In this document: piece after piece, positions 1 through 10,830 of the stretch
How the letters are laid out: each line of letters starts with the position of its first letter
Numbering within the stretch: the stretch's first letter is position 1
NCBI GenBank assembly: GCA_024644775.1
Contig: JAHEHB010000158.1
Span: 1-11,435 of the forward strand
Length of the DNA stretch: 11,435 nt
Reading direction: 5' to 3'
Source of the DNA: Deltaproteobacteria bacterium
GTDB taxonomy: Bacteria; Desulfobacterota; Desulfobacteria; Desulfobacterales; SURF-15
The notes under the pieces: model-generated
What the model saw: the letters and a program-made list of their open reading frames with translations, nothing else
Told to the model about the DNA's origin: nothing
The model's database searches: none
Program-made: the position numbers and the translations under genes

Positions 1-172
<172 letters not shown>

Positions 173-186
173 TGTTCTTTTACTGG

Positions 187-657
187 TTACCACCGGAAAT
201 GGGCAAAGGCCTTGTTTGCCTCAGCCATTCGATGGGTGTCTTCTTTTTTCTTTATTGCAGAACCTCTCTGGTTGGCTGCATCCATTAATTCTCCTGCTAT
301 CTTTTGGGCCATGCCCTTTTCCGAACGGCTTCGTGCGTAAGCAATGATCCACCGGATACCCAGGGCGGTTCGACGCATCGGTCGTATCTCTGTTGGAACT
401 TGATACGTCGAGCCACCGACCCGTCGGGATTTTACCTCAATGACAGGCCGAACATTTTCAACCGCTTTCTCAAAAATCTTCAGCGGTACGTCATTGGTCT
501 TTTTTTCGATGATATCAAACGCACCATATATTATCGATTCTGCAACACTTTTCTTGCCATCTCGCATGATACTGTTGATGAATTTTGATACCAGCGCGCT
601 GTTGTATTTGGCATCCGACAATACTTTCCGCTCAGCAATTTCTCTTCGTCTAGGCAT
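187..657 (-). CDS. rpsG: 30S ribosomal protein S7
   Basis: S7 is a primary assembly protein that binds the 3' major domain of 16S rRNA and lines the E-site region of the 30S head. The 156-residue product has the standard length and starts [13 protein letters not shown]. It contains the helix [17 protein letters not shown] (31-47), the segment [22 protein letters not shown] (67-88) that forms the conserved beta-hairpin, and the motif [10 protein letters not shown] (95-104). An in-frame TGA lies two codons before the ATG, which fixes the start. Two candidate ribosome binding sites are visible, AGGTG 6 bases upstream and AAGGAG 16 bases upstream; the nearer has better spacing. It lies 80 bases after rpsL and 83 before tuf. 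In E. coli S7 represses its own operon by binding the rpsL-rpsG junction; a hairpin is present in the equivalent gap here. Confidence 0.98.
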   Translation of the reverse strand: MPRRREIAERKVLSDAKYNSALVSKFINSIMRDGKKSVAESIIYGAFDIIEKKTNDVPLKIFEKAVENVRPVIEVKSRRVGGSTYQVPTEIRPMRRTALGIRWIIAYARSRSEKGMAQKIAGELMDAANQRGSAIKKKEDTHRMAEANKAFAHFRW

Positions 658-693
658 GGCTCACACCTATATGGCTCCTTAGTTATGATTTGG

Positions 694-722
694 GAATAAG
701 GATTAACTTTTCCGGTTTATTC
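694..722 (-). other. Hairpin in the rpsL-rpsG gap (possible S7 target)
   Basis: On the transcribed strand GAATAA pairs with TTATTC, and after a 3-base bulge (ACC) GGA pairs with TCC around an 8-base loop, giving 9 base pairs in all. The position matches the intercistronic site where S7 acts as translational repressor in E. coli. No sequence identity with that site is claimed. The structure is AU-rich and modest, so the regulatory role is speculative. Confidence 0.3.
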
Positions 723-737
723 AGGATCAGGTATGTT

Positions 738-1109
738 TTACTTGGGTTTTTTGGCCCCGTATTTTGATCTTCCTTGCTTTCGATCCTCCACACCGAGAGT
801 ATCCAATGTACCTCTTACAATATGATACCGAACCCCTGGTAAATCCTTCACACGACCTCCTCGAACCAAAACAACCGAATGTTCCTGAAGGTTGTGTCCG
901 ATCCCCGGGATATACGCAGTCACCTCAGCGCCCGTGGTCAGGCGAACCCGTGCAACTTTACGCAGAGCGGAGTTTGGTTTTTTAGGGGTTGAGGTATATA
1001 CGCGTGTACACACACCGCGTTTCTGAGGCGCACCTCTAAGAGCTGGTGTATTCGTCTTTTTCTTAACCCGCATTCTCCCTTTTCGGACCAATTGGTTGAT
1101 GGTCGGCAT
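738..1109 (-). CDS. rpsL: 30S ribosomal protein S12
   Basis: S12 sits at the decoding centre of the 30S subunit and controls translational accuracy. The 123-residue product starts [12 protein letters not shown] and has the invariant core [20 protein letters not shown] (32-51), then [19 protein letters not shown] (71-89) and [14 protein letters not shown]. Lys43 and Lys44 in TPKKPNS, the main sites of streptomycin-resistance changes, are unaltered, so the S12 sequence predicts drug sensitivity. Asp89 in RVKDLPG, equivalent to E. coli Asp88 that RimO methylthiolates, is present. AAAGGA 5 bases before the ATG supports the start. The gene heads the rpsL-rpsG-tuf group and lies 132 bases after rpoC, with its own promoter candidate in that gap. 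Confidence 0.98.
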   Translation of the reverse strand: MPTINQLVRKGRMRVKKKTNTPALRGAPQKRGVCTRVYTSTPKKPNSALRKVARVRLTTGAEVTAYIPGIGHNLQEHSVVLVRGGRVKDLPGVRYHIVRGTLDTLGVEDRKQGRSKYGAKKPK

Positions 1110-1159
1110 ATCTTTCCTTTCTAAACCCTATCAAATAAAAATCGCATAAAAACCGAGAA

Positions 1160-1186
1160 ATTATACGCTACCCAGTGAATTGTCAA
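1160..1186 (-). promoter_or_regulatory. Sigma-70-type promoter for rpsL-rpsG-tuf
   Basis: On the transcribed strand a perfect -35 element TTGACA (1186-1181) is followed after 15 bases by a perfect -10 element TATAAT (1165-1160), about 50 bases before the rpsL ATG. The spacer is two bases shorter than the usual 17, so the true -35/-10 register may differ slightly. No strong hairpin plus uridine run is seen in the rest of the 1110-1241 gap, so read-through from rpoC probably adds to this promoter. The upstream side is A-rich, which could act like an UP element. Confidence 0.6.
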
Positions 1187-1241
1187 GGATTTTGTTCTTC
1201 TATTTTCGATTTTTAGCTACTATTTTCCACATTTTCTTAGA

Positions 1242-4200
1242 TCAAGATTCGACTGCCACTCCGTAGTGCTCGGGAAAACCGGTACCCGCGGGTATCAATC
1301 TTCCCATGATGACGTTTTCTTTGAGCCCTCTGAGGTAGTCCTTTGCTCCATTGATGCTTGCCTCTGTAAGCACCTTGGTGGTCTCCTGAAAAGATGCCGC
1401 CGAAATGAAGCTCTCTGTACTTAGCGAGGCCTTCGTAATTCCGAGAATAAGCGGCTCTGCCACTGCCGGTTTTCCTCCGCTTTCAACGACGGCCTGATTC
1501 ATCTCTTCAAATTTGATTCTGTCTACCTGCTCTTCTGCAATAAAATCCGAATCGCCAACATCCAACACCTTGACGCGTCGCATCATCTGTCGAACAATCA
1601 CCTCGATATGCTTGTCGTTAATTCGAACCCCTTGCAACCGGTAGACTTCCTGGACTTCGTCCACCAAATATCTGGCCAGTGCGACTTCTCCCTTGATAGT
1701 CAGAATATCTTGCGGGTTTGCAGATCCACCGATAAGCGGCTCGCCAGCCCGTATATAATCTCCTTCATAAACGTTAATATGTTTGCCTCGCGGAATGAGG
1801 TATTCCCGCTTGTCCCCAACATCTACAGGAGTTACGGTAATTTTTTGTTTTCCTTTTTTCGTGCTTTTAGCGATGGAAACGTATCCGTCGATTTCACTTA
1901 AAACCGCCGCCTCTTTTGGTTTGCGAACCTCGAATAACTCCGCAACCCGCGGCAGGCCGCCGGTGATATCTTTGGTTTTGGTCGTTGCTCTTGGCAGCTT
2001 TGCAATAACATCGCCGGCTTTGACCTCATCGCCTTCCTCAACCATCAGGATCGCTCCGACCGGAAGCATATATCGAGCCATACCTACGGATTTCGGGAGT
2101 TTGGCTGTTTTTCCTTCGATATCTTTGATGGATATTCTCGGACGAACCTCTGTAGTTTTAGATTCGATGATGGTCCGGCTCGATTTTCCGGTGACCGAGT
2201 CGACCTTTTCCTGCAATGTCCTGCCGGGGGTAATATCTCCAAACTTAACGATTCCATTAACCTCGGTGATGATCGGAGTGGTGAACGGATCCCATATGGC
2301 CAATAGATCGCCGCTTTTTACTTTTTGCCCGTTTCTTACCACAAGATGTGCACCGTATATAACCGGAAACCGCTCTCTTTCTCTGCCAGAATCACTGACA
2401 ATGGCAAAATCGCCGCCTCGGCGGTTCATAACAACATATTGACCGTCCCCCTTTTTTACGACATTAAGGCTGTCAATCTTGATAGTCCCTCCGATTCGCG
2501 CCCTGATATCCGCCTGCTCGACGCGACGACTTGCTGTACCACCGATATGAAAGGTTCGCATGGTCAACTGAGTGCCCGGTTCGCCAATGGACTGAGCGGA
2601 AAGAATACCCACGGCCTGGCCGATTTCCACGATGGATCCATGGGCGAGGTCCCGACCGTAGCATTTGGCGCAAATCCCATATCGGGTCCTGCAAGTAAGG
2701 ACGGACCGGATTTTCACGCGGGTAATGCCGGCATTTTGGATTCTGTCGACTTTCGCTTCATCGACTTCTTCTCCAGTATGGACGATAACTTCGTCGGTGA
2801 ACGGGTCCAGTATATCTTCCACAGCAACGCGTCCCAGAATTCGCTCGCCGAGTTGCTGGATGACCTCTCCTCCCTCCATCAAGGGCTCAACTTCAACACC
2901 CATCATCGTTCCGCAGTTATCCTCTGTGACCACGCAATCTTGGGCAACATCGGCGAGCCGACGGGTCAGATAACCCGAATTTGCCGTTTTCAACGCAGTG
3001 TCCGCGAGTCCCTTTCGGGCTCCGTGGGTGGATATGAAATACTGCAAAACAGAAAGACCTTCTCGGAAATTCGCGGTAATCGGAGTTTCAATGATCTCTC
3101 CGGAAGGCTTTGCCATCAGGCCTCGCATCCCTGCCAGTTGGCGCATCTGATCTTTGCTGCCCCTGGCTCCGGAATCCGCCATCATGTATATGGGATTAAA
3201 TCCTCCTCGATTGGTGGTTTCCTCGGTATCGGTTCTTTTGATTGGAACATCCAACAGCGCGGCTGTTTTCATAGCATCCATCATTTCATTGGCGACATCA
3301 TCTGTTGCTTTGGCCCATATGTCGACAACCTTATTATATTTTTCACCCTGTGTAATGAGTCCCTCGGTGTACTGCCTTGCGATTTCAGATACCTGTTCCT
3401 CGGCGCTATTGAGGATATCCCATTTCTGATCCGGTATGATCATGGCGTCAATGGAAATAGAAAGCCCGCCGCTGGTGGAATATTCATATCCGAGATTTTT
3501 GAGTCTGTCTGAGAGAATGACAGTGGCTTTTGGGCCAAGATTCCGGTAAGAGTAATCGATGAGGTTGCGCAGAGCGCCTTTATCCATAACCTTGTTGACG
3601 ATATCGAATGGAATTTCAGGACGCTTTTCCATAACCTGGAAAATACAATACCCTTCATCCGCAGCAACGACCTCGCTGATGTCTTTTTCTTTCAGTGAAA
3701 ACACGCTGTCTGCATCCTTTTCCTGAACTCGAAGCATTCTCACGAACTCGTCTTTTCTCAAAAGACCGAGAAAACCGTTGTTTTCTTTGTCAGCGACCTC
3801 CGAACATTTTCGTACCATCTCCGAGAAATCCGCGCCGTTTTTGATCTCTTGTAAAACGGTCTTTGCCGATTCCTCTTCGGCGACCTGAATGTAACGCATG
3901 ACCATAAGATTGTCTTTAGGGATGATTTCCCACAGCAATATCCTACCGACCGTCGTTTCTACCTTTTCACCACCGATGCGGACGGTAATTTTAGCATGAA
4001 GGTCAACGATTCCAGCATCATAAGCAGACCGAACTTCATCCGGGTTGGCAAATATTTTTCCATCTTCTTTGGCCTCCTGCTGCTCCCGGGTCATATAATA
4101 GATTCCTAAAACGATATCCTGGGTGGGGACAATCGTTGGTGAACCGTTTGCAGGCGACAGGATATTGTTGCTGGAGAGCATCAACACACGGGCTTCGATT

Positions 4201-5630
4201 TGAGACTCTACGGAAAGCGGCACGTGAACGGCCATTTGGTCTCCGTCGAAATCTGCATTAAATGCGGTACAGACGAGCGGATGGAGCTGAATGGCTTTTC
4301 CTTCGATGAGTATAGGCTCAAAGGCTTGAACACCCAATCGGTGAAGCGTTGGGGCTCGGTTCAAGAGAACCGGATACTCCCTTACCACGTCATCCAAGGT
4401 ATCCCAAACCTCCGGGGTTTCTCTTTCAACAAGCTTCTTTGCACTTTTGACAGTGGAAACCAATCCTTTCTGCTCGAGCCGATAGTAGACAAATGGTTTA
4501 AAGAGCTCTAAAGCCATCTTCTTTGGCAGCCCACATTGGTGGAGTCGGAGAGTGGGGCCAATGGTAATCACCGTCCGCCCTGAATAATCGACCCGTTTGC
4601 CCAAAAGATTTTGTCGAAAACGTCCCTGTTTTCCTTTTAACGTATCACTCAGCGATTTCAACGGTCGCTTGTTCGTTCCTGTAATGACGCGACCGTGCCG
4701 ACCATTGTCAAATAGGACATCCACCGACTCTTGCAGCATCCGCTTTTCATTCCGAACAATGATATCGGGCGCCTTCAGATCGATAAGCCGTTTGAGTCGG
4801 TTGTTACGGTTTATAACACGCCGATAGAGATCGTTGAGATCGGAGGTGGCAAATCTTCCACCTTCCAATGGAACGAGGGGGCGCAGATCCGGCGGGAGCA
4901 CGGGGATCACATCCATTATCATCCAGGCAGGATTAATTCCGCTTTTTCTAAACGCACCGATCACCTTAAGCCGTTTGGCTAATTTTTGACGTTTCGCAAC
5001 TGACCCGGTTGCCCGAATCTCCGTTTTAAGTTCCTTATAAACCTCATCAATGTTAATGTTTTCAAGCAGGGTCCTTACGGCTTCAGCACCGATGCCGATT
5101 TCGAATTTATTACCATACAGCTCCAGAGCTTCTCGGTATTTATCTTCGGAAAGAAGCTGATAGGGACTCAGATCGGTGCCCTTTGGATCCAGCACAATAT
5201 AACTGTCGAAATATAAGACCTTTTCCATATTCTTTAGGGTAAGGTCCAGGATATTGCCAATTTTGCTCGGGAGACTTTTTAAGAACCATATGTGTGAAAC
5301 CGAGGTGGCCAACTCGATGTGCCCCATTCGCTCCCTTCGTACCTTTGATTGAATGACCTCGACACCGCACTTTTCGCAAATCACCCCTCGATGCTTCATC
5401 CGTTTGTATTTCCCGCAATTACACTCGTAATCTTTTGTGGGACCGAATATCTTGGCGCAAAATAGTCCATCGCGTTCGGGTTTAAAGGTCCGATAGTTAA
5501 TGGTCTCCGGTTTTTTTATCTCTCCGTGTGACCACTGACGGATTGTTTCCGGAGCAGCCAGACCTATTTGAACAGCCTGAAACGCTCGCGGATCTTTCGG
5601 CTTTGCAAAAAAATCGTATAGTGTTTCCAC
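1242..5630 (-). CDS. rpoC: RNA polymerase subunit beta' with an inserted parvulin-like domain
   Basis: Beta' is the catalytic subunit of RNA polymerase. At 1462 residues it is longer than E. coli beta' (1407). The first zinc site is C70, C72, C85, C88; the sigma-binding clamp coiled coil spans about 259-311. The catalytic NADFDGDQM has its three Mg-binding aspartates at 460, 462 and 464. The rim helices are about 731-784, the second zinc site is C906, C980, C987, C990, and the trigger loop has M1024, R1025 and H1028 in [11 protein letters not shown] proteobacteria-type trigger-loop insertion spans about 1036-1224. Residue numbers match E. coli up to the catalytic aspartates and are offset by 92 at the second zinc site; that offset is the inserted segment at 573-672, listed separately. 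The start is GTG, with GGAG 6 bases upstream that overlaps the rpoB stop as TAAGGAG, indicating translational coupling. The C-terminal tail is shorter than in E. coli. Confidence 0.98.
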   Translation of the reverse strand: METLYDFFAKPKDPRAFQAVQIGLAAPETIRQWSHGEIKKPETINYRTFKPERDGLFCAKIFGPTKDYECNCGKYKRMKHRGVICEKCGVEVIQSKVRRERMGHIELATSVSHIWFLKSLPSKIGNILDLTLKNMEKVLYFDSYIVLDPKGTDLSPYQLLSEDKYREALELYGNKFEIGIGAEAVRTLLENINIDEVYKELKTEIRATGSVAKRQKLAKRLKVIGAFRKSGINPAWMIMDVIPVLPPDLRPLVPLEGGRFATSDLNDLYRRVINRNNRLKRLIDLKAPDIIVRNEKRMLQESVDVLFDNGRHGRVITGTNKRPLKSLSDTLKGKQGRFRQNLLGKRVDYSGRTVITIGPTLRLHQCGLPKKMALELFKPFVYYRLEQKGLVSTVKSAKKLVERETPEVWDTLDDVVREYPVLLNRAPTLHRLGVQAFEPILIEGKAIQLHPLVCTAFNADFDGDQMAVHVPLSVESQIEARVLMLSSNNILSPANGSPTIVPTQDIVLGIYYMTREQQEAKEDGKIFANPDEVRSAYDAGIVDLHAKITVRIGGEKVETTVGRILLWEIIPKDNLMVMRYIQVAEEESAKTVLQEIKNGADFSEMVRKCSEVADKENNGFLGLLRKDEFVRMLRVQEKDADSVFSLKEKDISEVVAADEGYCIFQVMEKRPEIPFDIVNKVMDKGALRNLIDYSYRNLGPKATVILSDRLKNLGYEYSTSGGLSISIDAMIIPDQKWDILNSAEEQVSEIARQYTEGLITQGEKYNKVVDIWAKATDDVANEMMDAMKTAALLDVPIKRTDTEETTNRGGFNPIYMMADSGARGSKDQMRQLAGMRGLMAKPSGEIIETPITANFREGLSVLQYFISTHGARKGLADTALKTANSGYLTRRLADVAQDCVVTEDNCGTMMGVEVEPLMEGGEVIQQLGERILGRVAVEDILDPFTDEVIVHTGEEVDEAKVDRIQNAGITRVKIRSVLTCRTRYGICAKCYGRDLAHGSIVEIGQAVGILSAQSIGEPGTQLTMRTFHIGGTASRRVEQADIRARIGGTIKIDSLNVVKKGDGQYVVMNRRGGDFAIVSDSGRERERFPVIYGAHLVVRNGQKVKSGDLLAIWDPFTTPIITEVNGIVKFGDITPGRTLQEKVDSVTGKSSRTIIESKTTEVRPRISIKDIEGKTAKLPKSVGMARYMLPVGAILMVEEGDEVKAGDVIAKLPRATTKTKDITGGLPRVAELFEVRKPKEAAVLSEIDGYVSIAKSTKKGKQKITVTPVDVGDKREYLIPRGKHINVYEGDYIRAGEPLIGGSANPQDILTIKGEVALARYLVDEVQEVYRLQGVRINDKHIEVIVRQMMRRVKVLDVGDSDFIAEEQVDRIKFEEMNQAVVESGGKPAVAEPLILGITKASLSTESFISAASFQETTKVLTEASINGAKDYLRGLKENVIMGRLIPAGTGFPEHYGVAVES
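3615..3914 (-). other. Parvulin (PpiC/SurA-like) domain inserted in the RpoC pore region
   Basis: RpoC residues about 573-672 interrupt the usual join between LLWEIIPK and [14 protein letters not shown], where E. coli has only one or two residues. The segment follows the parvulin order: strand MRYIQV (578-583), helix [13 protein letters not shown] (587-599), second helix [11 protein letters not shown] (600-610), the glycine loop [10 protein letters not shown] (615-624), helix [12 protein letters not shown] (641-652), then [18 protein letters not shown] (653-670). These match the family signatures RHILV, ADFAxLAxxxS, NGGDLGW, FxLxxGEIS and GYHIIKV. The two hallmark histidines are Tyr580 and Cys662 here, so isomerase activity is doubtful. 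The frame is open and the flanks are normal beta', so this is a real domain insertion and not a frameshift. The assignment rests on motif order, not on a profile search. Confidence 0.8.
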
Positions 5631-5640
5631 GGTATTCTCC

Positions 5641-8600
5641 TTATTTTTCTTTTTCGATTAACGCTACATTCAACCCGAGACTCTGTAGCTCTTTTGTCAA
5701 CACCCGAAAGGACTCTGGGAGCCCAGGTTCTAAAACGTTTTGGCCCTTTACGATTTTTTCGTACATACGGGTTCTGCCCGCCATATCATCGGACTTGACC
5801 GTCAAAAATTCCTGCAAGGCGTGGGCAGCCCCGTAGGCTTCCATGGCCCATACTTCCATTTCCCCGAGACGCTGCCCTCCAAACTGGGCTTTTCCACCAA
5901 GAGGTTGCTGCGTTACCAATGAGTAGGGACCGATGGAACGCGCATGTATCTTGTCATCCACAAGATGATGAAGCTTTAGCATGTACATGGTACCCACGGT
6001 TATTTTGCCACTGAACGGCTCACCGGTTCGGCCATCGAAAAGTGTTGCTTGCCCGGAACGGCTAACTCCCGCTTCCTCTAAAAGAATTTTAACCTCTTCC
6101 TCTTTCGCCCCATCGAAAACAGGCGTGGCCATGTGAACCCCTTCCTTGTAGTCCAAAGAAAAGTGCTTAAGTTCAGGCTCATCCATTTTGTCGATTGTTT
6201 TCGAGATATTAGAGCCACTGAATATCCGCTTTAACTTTCTTTTTAGCTCTTTTAGCTTGTTTTCCTCGAGAAACTGGTTGATCTGATCGCCAAGTCCTTT
6301 AGCTGCCCGACCCAAATGGATTTCCAAAATCTGTCCCACATTCATCCGGGAGGGAACTCCTAGGGGATTTAACACCATATCCACCGGTCTGCCGTCTTCG
6401 AAATAAGGCATATCTTCCTGAGGTAGAATTCTCGAAACGACCCCTTTATTACCGTGGCGACCCGCCATCTTATCCCCCACGGAGAGTTTCCGCTTCATGG
6501 CGACATAAACCTTAACCATCTTAATGACACCCGGAGGCAGGTCATCGCCCTTTTCATATCGGTTCACCTGGTTTTCAAAGGCGAGTCGGCTCAATTCGCA
6601 CTGTTTTCGATAGGTTTCCAGCAATTCATGAACTTTTTCGGTGGTTTTAGGATCATTCAGTACGATCCCTTCGAGTTGAGCCGGGGGGATCGCGGAAACA
6701 TTTTCATCTGTAATTTTTTCACCTTTGGCGATAAGGACCTTCTTTCCTTTTTTCAACGGTGCCTGGCATACCTTTCCCACCAATATCCTGCGGATTTGTT
6801 CGCGGGCAAGGTTTTCACAGACGCTCAACTCATCATCCCTGTCCTTTTCAAGCGCGCTAATTTCCTCGTCTTCGATAAGACGCACCCGTTCATCTTTTTC
6901 GACCCCGCGCCTGGAAAACACTTTAGCGTCTATCACGATCCCTTCCACACCCGGGGGCACACGAAGGGAGGTGTCTTTCACATCCCCGGCTTTTTCGCCG
7001 AAAATGGCTCGAAGCAATTTTTCTTCCGGTGAAAGCTGTGTTTCTCCTTTGGGCGTTATTTTCCCCACAAGAATGTCACTCGGCCTCACTTCCGCACCCA
7101 GTCGGATAATACCGCTGTCATCCAGATCTTTAAGCGCCTCTTCACCAACATTTGGTATATCGGGTGTTATCTCTTCTTTCCCGAGTTTAGTGTCCCTGGC
7201 AACCACTTCAAATTCCTCAATATGCACCGAGGTGTAAACCCCATCCCGAACCAGCCGCTCACTGATAAGAATGGAGTCTTCAAAATTATATCCACCCCAG
7301 GGCATAAATGCGACGGTTACGTTTTTCCCAAGGGCAAGCTCACCTCTGTCGGTTGCCGGTCCGTCGGCAATGATCTCGCCGGTCTTTACGAGTTGTCCTT
7401 TTTTAACCACCGGTCGATGATTAAAACAGGTATTTTGGTTGGATCGAATGAATTTCGAAAGGTTGTGTATCGTAACCGGTTGATGAAACCGGCTATCCGA
7501 AAAGTCGTGTTTTAGAACGATTCGCGACGTATCCACATCAACCACCTCGCCGTCTCGCTCAGCAACGATGGCGACACCGGAATCTTTTGCCACGACCCCT
7601 TCAATGCCGGTTCCCACAAGCGGTGCCTCACTTTTGATCAACGGAACCGCCTGGCGCTGCATATTAGACCCCATCAATGCCCTGTTGGCGTCATCGTTTT
7701 CCAAAAACGGGATCAGCGATGCCGAAACACTCACCAGTTGATTCGGCGATATGTCCATCAGTTCGATTGCTTCCCGGTCCAACATCATAAACTCGCCCGC
7801 CACCCGGCAAGTAACCAATTGATTGATAAAATTTCCTTTACTGTCAATCGGTGCATTGGCTTGTGCAATGGGATGTTCCTTTTCTTCGAAGGCACTTAGA
7901 AAACGAACGTCATTGGTGACTTTGCCGTCTTTTACGACCCGATATGGGGTTTCGATAAAACCAAAATCGTTAACCCGCGCGTAGGTTCCAAGAGACACAA
8001 TCAGACCGATATTGGGACCTTCAGGGGTTTCTATGGGACAAATTCGACCATAGTGGGACGGATGGACGTCCCTGACTTCGAAGCCGGCTCGCTCACGGGT
8101 GAGCCCACCGGGTCCAAGAGCACTCAACCGGCGTTTGTGAGTGGTCTCGGACAATGGATTCGTCTGATCCATAAATTGGCTCAGTTGGCTGGTTCCAAAA
8201 AACTCCTTAACAACTGCAGATACCGGCTTTGAGTTGACCAAGTCATGAGGCATCAGTGCATCGACCTCTTGAAGGCTCATGCGTTCTTTGATGGCTCTTT
8301 CCATCCTTACGAGCCCGATGCGATATTGGTTTTCGAGCAATTCGCCGACCGCTCGCACGCGCCGGTTGCCCAGATGGTCGATGTCATCCACAACCCCTTG
8401 CGTATCTCTGAGCACAACCAGTGTTTTCGCAGTGAGGAGAATATCTTCTTTCCGAAGCGTATGCACCGTAACCGGCGTGTCAACACCCAACCGGAGGTTG
8501 ATCTTTAAGCGACCCACTCCCGAAAGATCGTAATGCGAAGACTTGAAAAACAGATGGTCGACAAATTCCTGGGCGACTTCGGGGGTTGCTGGGTTTCCTG

Positions 8601-9738
8601 GCCGAAGTCGTCTGTAGATTTCGATCAATGCATCCTGTTTTGTCTCAACTTTATCCAGCAACAGGGTCTTTCGGATGGAATCACTACTCGACACCCCATC
8701 AATAAAGAGCACCTCGAATTCTTCGACACCCGCCGTTTTCAGTTTTTCAAGCGCTTCCTCATCGACCACATCATTGGATGCCGCAAGCCGTTGCCCGTTG
8801 TTTGGAGCGTCAATGGTGTGCGCGAACACTCTGTTTAGCACGTCTTCCGGGCTGATTGGGACCACATCCATTTTGCTCGCTGCGATCTGTCGAATCGCAC
8901 GTTTGGTAAACATGCGTCCCTTTTTGACAAGAACATCCCCAGTCTTCGGATCTTTGACATCCCTGCTGGCTCGCTGCGATCTTAGGTGCTCAGCGTTGAA
9001 TTCTTTGAAATATCGCTTGCCGCGAACAATTATCTTTTCAGTCGTGTAGAAATAATTCAACAGATCTTCTGTCGTATATCCAAAGGCTTTAAAAAGGATT
9101 GTCACAGGAAACTTGCGCCGCCGGTCGATACGAATGTATACGATGTCCTTTGGATCAATCTCCATATCGATCCAGGAGCCGCGCACCGGAATGATTCGCG
9201 AAGCATAGATAATTTTCCCGCTTGAGTGGGTTTTGCCCTTATCGTGATCGAAAAAGACACCCGAGGAACGATGCAGCTGGCTCACTACGACACGTTCCGT
9301 ACCGTTAATAATAAAGGTACCCTTTTCGGTCATCAATGGGATGGTACCAAAATAAATTTCCTGCTCCTTGATATCCCGGATGTTGGATACCCCGGTCTCC
9401 TTTCCAATATCGTAGACCACTAGCCGCACGGTAATACGAACCGGCAGCTCGTAAGTCATTCCACGATGAATGCATTCCTCGACATTGTGCTTCACCTCCC
9501 CGAATCGATAGGAAACAAATTCCAAAGAGGCGCTTCCAGTAAAATCTTTGATGGGAAACACCGATTTAAAAACCGCCTGTAGGCCGATATCCTTCCGCAT
9601 CTCCGGAGAGACATCGATCTGTAGAAATCTTCTGTAAGACTCCCGTTGCATACCAATAAGATCAGGAATCTCTATAATTTCCCGGGTTTTCCCAAAATCC
9701 TTTCTTACACGTTTGTTTACCAATGGCGTTTCTATCAT
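5641..9738 (-). CDS. rpoB: RNA polymerase subunit beta
   Basis: Beta forms the other half of the polymerase active-site cleft and the rifampicin pocket. The 1365-residue product starts [16 protein letters not shown]. The N-terminal motif [19 protein letters not shown] is near 146-164. The rifampicin region [20 protein letters not shown] starts at residue 517, with wild-type Asp524, His534 and Ser539 (E. coli 516, 526, 531). [12 protein letters not shown] (817-828) holds the acidic active-site pair, and [18 protein letters not shown] has the lysines K1082 and K1090. The C-terminal [25 protein letters not shown] anchors beta'. Proteobacteria-type inserts are present. A GTG two codons upstream is possible, but GGAG sits 5 bases before the ATG at 9738 and would overlap the GTG, so the ATG was chosen. 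rplL lies 68 bases upstream and rpoC 10 bases downstream. Confidence 0.98.
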   Translation of the reverse strand: MIETPLVNKRVRKDFGKTREIIEIPDLIGMQRESYRRFLQIDVSPEMRKDIGLQAVFKSVFPIKDFTGSASLEFVSYRFGEVKHNVEECIHRGMTYELPVRITVRLVVYDIGKETGVSNIRDIKEQEIYFGTIPLMTEKGTFIINGTERVVVSQLHRSSGVFFDHDKGKTHSSGKIIYASRIIPVRGSWIDMEIDPKDIVYIRIDRRRKFPVTILFKAFGYTTEDLLNYFYTTEKIIVRGKRYFKEFNAEHLRSQRASRDVKDPKTGDVLVKKGRMFTKRAIRQIAASKMDVVPISPEDVLNRVFAHTIDAPNNGQRLAASNDVVDEEALEKLKTAGVEEFEVLFIDGVSSSDSIRKTLLLDKVETKQDALIEIYRRLRPGNPATPEVAQEFVDHLFFKSSHYDLSGVGRLKINLRLGVDTPVTVHTLRKEDILLTAKTLVVLRDTQGVVDDIDHLGNRRVRAVGELLENQYRIGLVRMERAIKERMSLQEVDALMPHDLVNSKPVSAVVKEFFGTSQLSQFMDQTNPLSETTHKRRLSALGPGGLTRERAGFEVRDVHPSHYGRICPIETPEGPNIGLIVSLGTYARVNDFGFIETPYRVVKDGKVTNDVRFLSAFEEKEHPIAQANAPIDSKGNFINQLVTCRVAGEFMMLDREAIELMDISPNQLVSVSASLIPFLENDDANRALMGSNMQRQAVPLIKSEAPLVGTGIEGVVAKDSGVAIVAERDGEVVDVDTSRIVLKHDFSDSRFHQPVTIHNLSKFIRSNQNTCFNHRPVVKKGQLVKTGEIIADGPATDRGELALGKNVTVAFMPWGGYNFEDSILISERLVRDGVYTSVHIEEFEVVARDTKLGKEEITPDIPNVGEEALKDLDDSGIIRLGAEVRPSDILVGKITPKGETQLSPEEKLLRAIFGEKAGDVKDTSLRVPPGVEGIVIDAKVFSRRGVEKDERVRLIEDEEISALEKDRDDELSVCENLAREQIRRILVGKVCQAPLKKGKKVLIAKGEKITDENVSAIPPAQLEGIVLNDPKTTEKVHELLETYRKQCELSRLAFENQVNRYEKGDDLPPGVIKMVKVYVAMKRKLSVGDKMAGRHGNKGVVSRILPQEDMPYFEDGRPVDMVLNPLGVPSRMNVGQILEIHLGRAAKGLGDQINQFLEENKLKELKRKLKRIFSGSNISKTIDKMDEPELKHFSLDYKEGVHMATPVFDGAKEEEVKILLEEAGVSRSGQATLFDGRTGEPFSGKITVGTMYMLKLHHLVDDKIHARSIGPYSLVTQQPLGGKAQFGGQRLGEMEVWAMEAYGAAHALQEFLTVKSDDMAGRTRMYEKIVKGQNVLEPGLPESFRVLTKELQSLGLNVALIEKEK

Positions 9739-9806
9739 AAACACTCCAATTTTCGTTTATGGAACTCGCAGACAAAATATAGGGATGATCCTGCGTAAGC
9801 CAATGC

Positions 9807-10193
9807 TTATTTTAGCTCCACCTGGGCACCCGCCCCTTCCAACTGCTCCTTTATCTTTTCAGCTTCTTCTTTGGGTACGCTTTCTTTGACGGGTTTGGGT
9901 GCTTCGTCCACAAGTGCCTTGGCATCTTTAAGGCCAAGGCCGGTGATGGCTCGTACTTCCTTTATCACCTGAATCTTCTTATCCCCTATCGCGGTCAGAA
10001 CAACATCGAATTCAGTCTGTTCCTCCGCTGCTTCTGCAGCTTGTTCTCCTGCTGGAGCTGCAGCCATCATCGCAACGGGCGCTGCGGCGGATACACCGAA
10101 TTTATCTTCCAGCTCCGTCACCAGTTCCGACAACTCAAGCACGGACATGCTGGAAATAAACTCAATAACTTCTTCTTTGCTTATATTTGCCAT
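9807..10193 (-). CDS. rplL: 50S ribosomal protein L7/L12
   Basis: L7/L12 is the multicopy stalk protein that recruits translation GTPases such as EF-Tu and EF-G to the ribosome. The 128-residue product has the family layout: an N-terminal dimerisation domain (about 1-32, with [19 protein letters not shown]), an Ala-rich flexible hinge (about 36-58) and the C-terminal factor-binding domain starting [20 protein letters not shown] and containing [25 protein letters not shown] about 9 bases before the ATG supports the start. It lies 101 bases after rplJ, whose product anchors it. The hinge is slightly longer and more Met- and Ala-rich than in E. coli (120-121 residues). The 68-base gap to rpoB has only weak hairpins and no clear attenuator. 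Confidence 0.98.
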   Translation of the reverse strand: MANISKEEVIEFISSMSVLELSELVTELEDKFGVSAAAPVAMMAAAPAGEQAAEAAEEQTEFDVVLTAIGDKKIQVIKEVRAITGLGLKDAKALVDEAPKPVKESVPKEEAEKIKEQLEGAGAQVELK

Positions 10194-10294
10194 TTTTATA
10201 TTCCTCCGGTATCAGTAAAATTGGTTAACTTTCTATATCAATTATTTTTTTCAACCATTTAACTACTTGAAGAGTTATCAACCCGACGACTCAT

Positions 10295-10822
10295 TCACTC
10301 TGCGGCGGTCGCTTTTTGATCCTTAATCGCCTGCAGCACGTTCAATATCCGTTGCGGAACGTTGTTTAAAGCACTCACAAATGACGTCGGTACCCCATTT
10401 AAGGCATATAGCAGCTTACCCAACAACACCTCTCGAGGGGGCAGCACGGCAAGGGTTTTTATCGCATTCGAGTCAAGCACCCTTTTGCCCATCACACCAC
10501 CTCTAATTTCAAGTTTGTCGTTGGATTTGGCAAACTCTGTCAGCACTTTCGCAGGTGCGACCGGATCCTCATAAATAAGGGCGACTGCATTCGGCCCAAC
10601 GAACGTATCTTTGATCGATTCTATATCGGTCTCTTCAGATGCTCGTGCCAGCAGCGTATTTTTTACAACCTGATACTCGCAGTTCGCTTCCTTCAGTTGT
10701 CGACGCAAGTGATTCATACTTGCTACATCCAGTCCCTTGTAGTCGGTTAGAACGACAACGGTGGATTTTGAAAGCCGCTCTTTAAGACCCGTTACGATGT
10801 CCTTTTTATCTTCAAGTTTCAA
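10295..10822 (-). CDS. rplJ: 50S ribosomal protein L10 (TTG start)
   Basis: L10 is the base of the ribosomal stalk: its N-terminal domain binds 23S rRNA and its C-terminal helix binds L7/L12 dimers. With the TTG at 10822-10820 the product is 175 residues starting MKLEDKKDIVTGLKERLSKS, as expected for L10. It contains VVVLTDYKGLDVASMNHLRR (22-41), EYQVVKNTLLARA (49-61), the conserved FVGPNAVAL, and a C-terminal helix LNNVPQRILNVLQAIKDQKA (152-171) for L7/L12. A strong ribosome binding site GGGAGGTG ends 7 bases before the TTG. The frame stays open a further 27 codons to an ATG at 10903, but that stretch translates the leader repeat, has no family similarity and would include the ribosome binding site, so it is rejected. 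Expression is probably autoregulated through the L10 leader upstream. Confidence 0.95.
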   Translation of the reverse strand: MKLEDKKDIVTGLKERLSKSTVVVLTDYKGLDVASMNHLRRQLKEANCEYQVVKNTLLARASEETDIESIKDTFVGPNAVALIYEDPVAPAKVLTEFAKSNDKLEIRGGVMGKRVLDSNAIKTLAVLPPREVLLGKLLYALNGVPTSFVSALNNVPQRILNVLQAIKDQKATAAE

Positions 10823-10830
10823 TGTTCCAC

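Noticed and set aside
2325..3512. 395-codon open frame on the plus strand
   Set aside because: It lies fully antisense within rpoC, its translation resembles no family, and it runs opposite to a highly conserved gene; it is a coding shadow.
3615..3914. Intein or mobile element as the explanation of the extra rpoC segment
   Set aside because: There are no intein splice-junction residues or homing endonuclease motifs, no terminal repeats, and the segment is about 100 residues, far shorter than an intein; an in-frame domain insertion fits better.
6454..7237. Two overlapping plus-strand open frames of 192 and 170 codons
   Set aside because: Both are antisense to conserved rpoB sequence, show low-complexity Ser/Phe-rich translations and have no recognisable domain.
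8115..8195. Rifampicin-resistance change in the RpoB rifampicin region
   Set aside because: The main resistance positions (E. coli 516, 526, 531) are wild type; the Thr at the position of E. coli Asn518 looks like ordinary species variation.
9739..9744. GTG start two codons upstream for rpoB
   Set aside because: The GGAG ribosome binding site would overlap the GTG, while its 5-base spacing suits the ATG at 9738.
9767..9795. CGCAG/CTGCG stem in the rplL-rpoB gap as an attenuator
   Set aside because: Only 5 base pairs around a 19-base loop and no uridine run; too weak to call, although E. coli has an attenuator in this gap.
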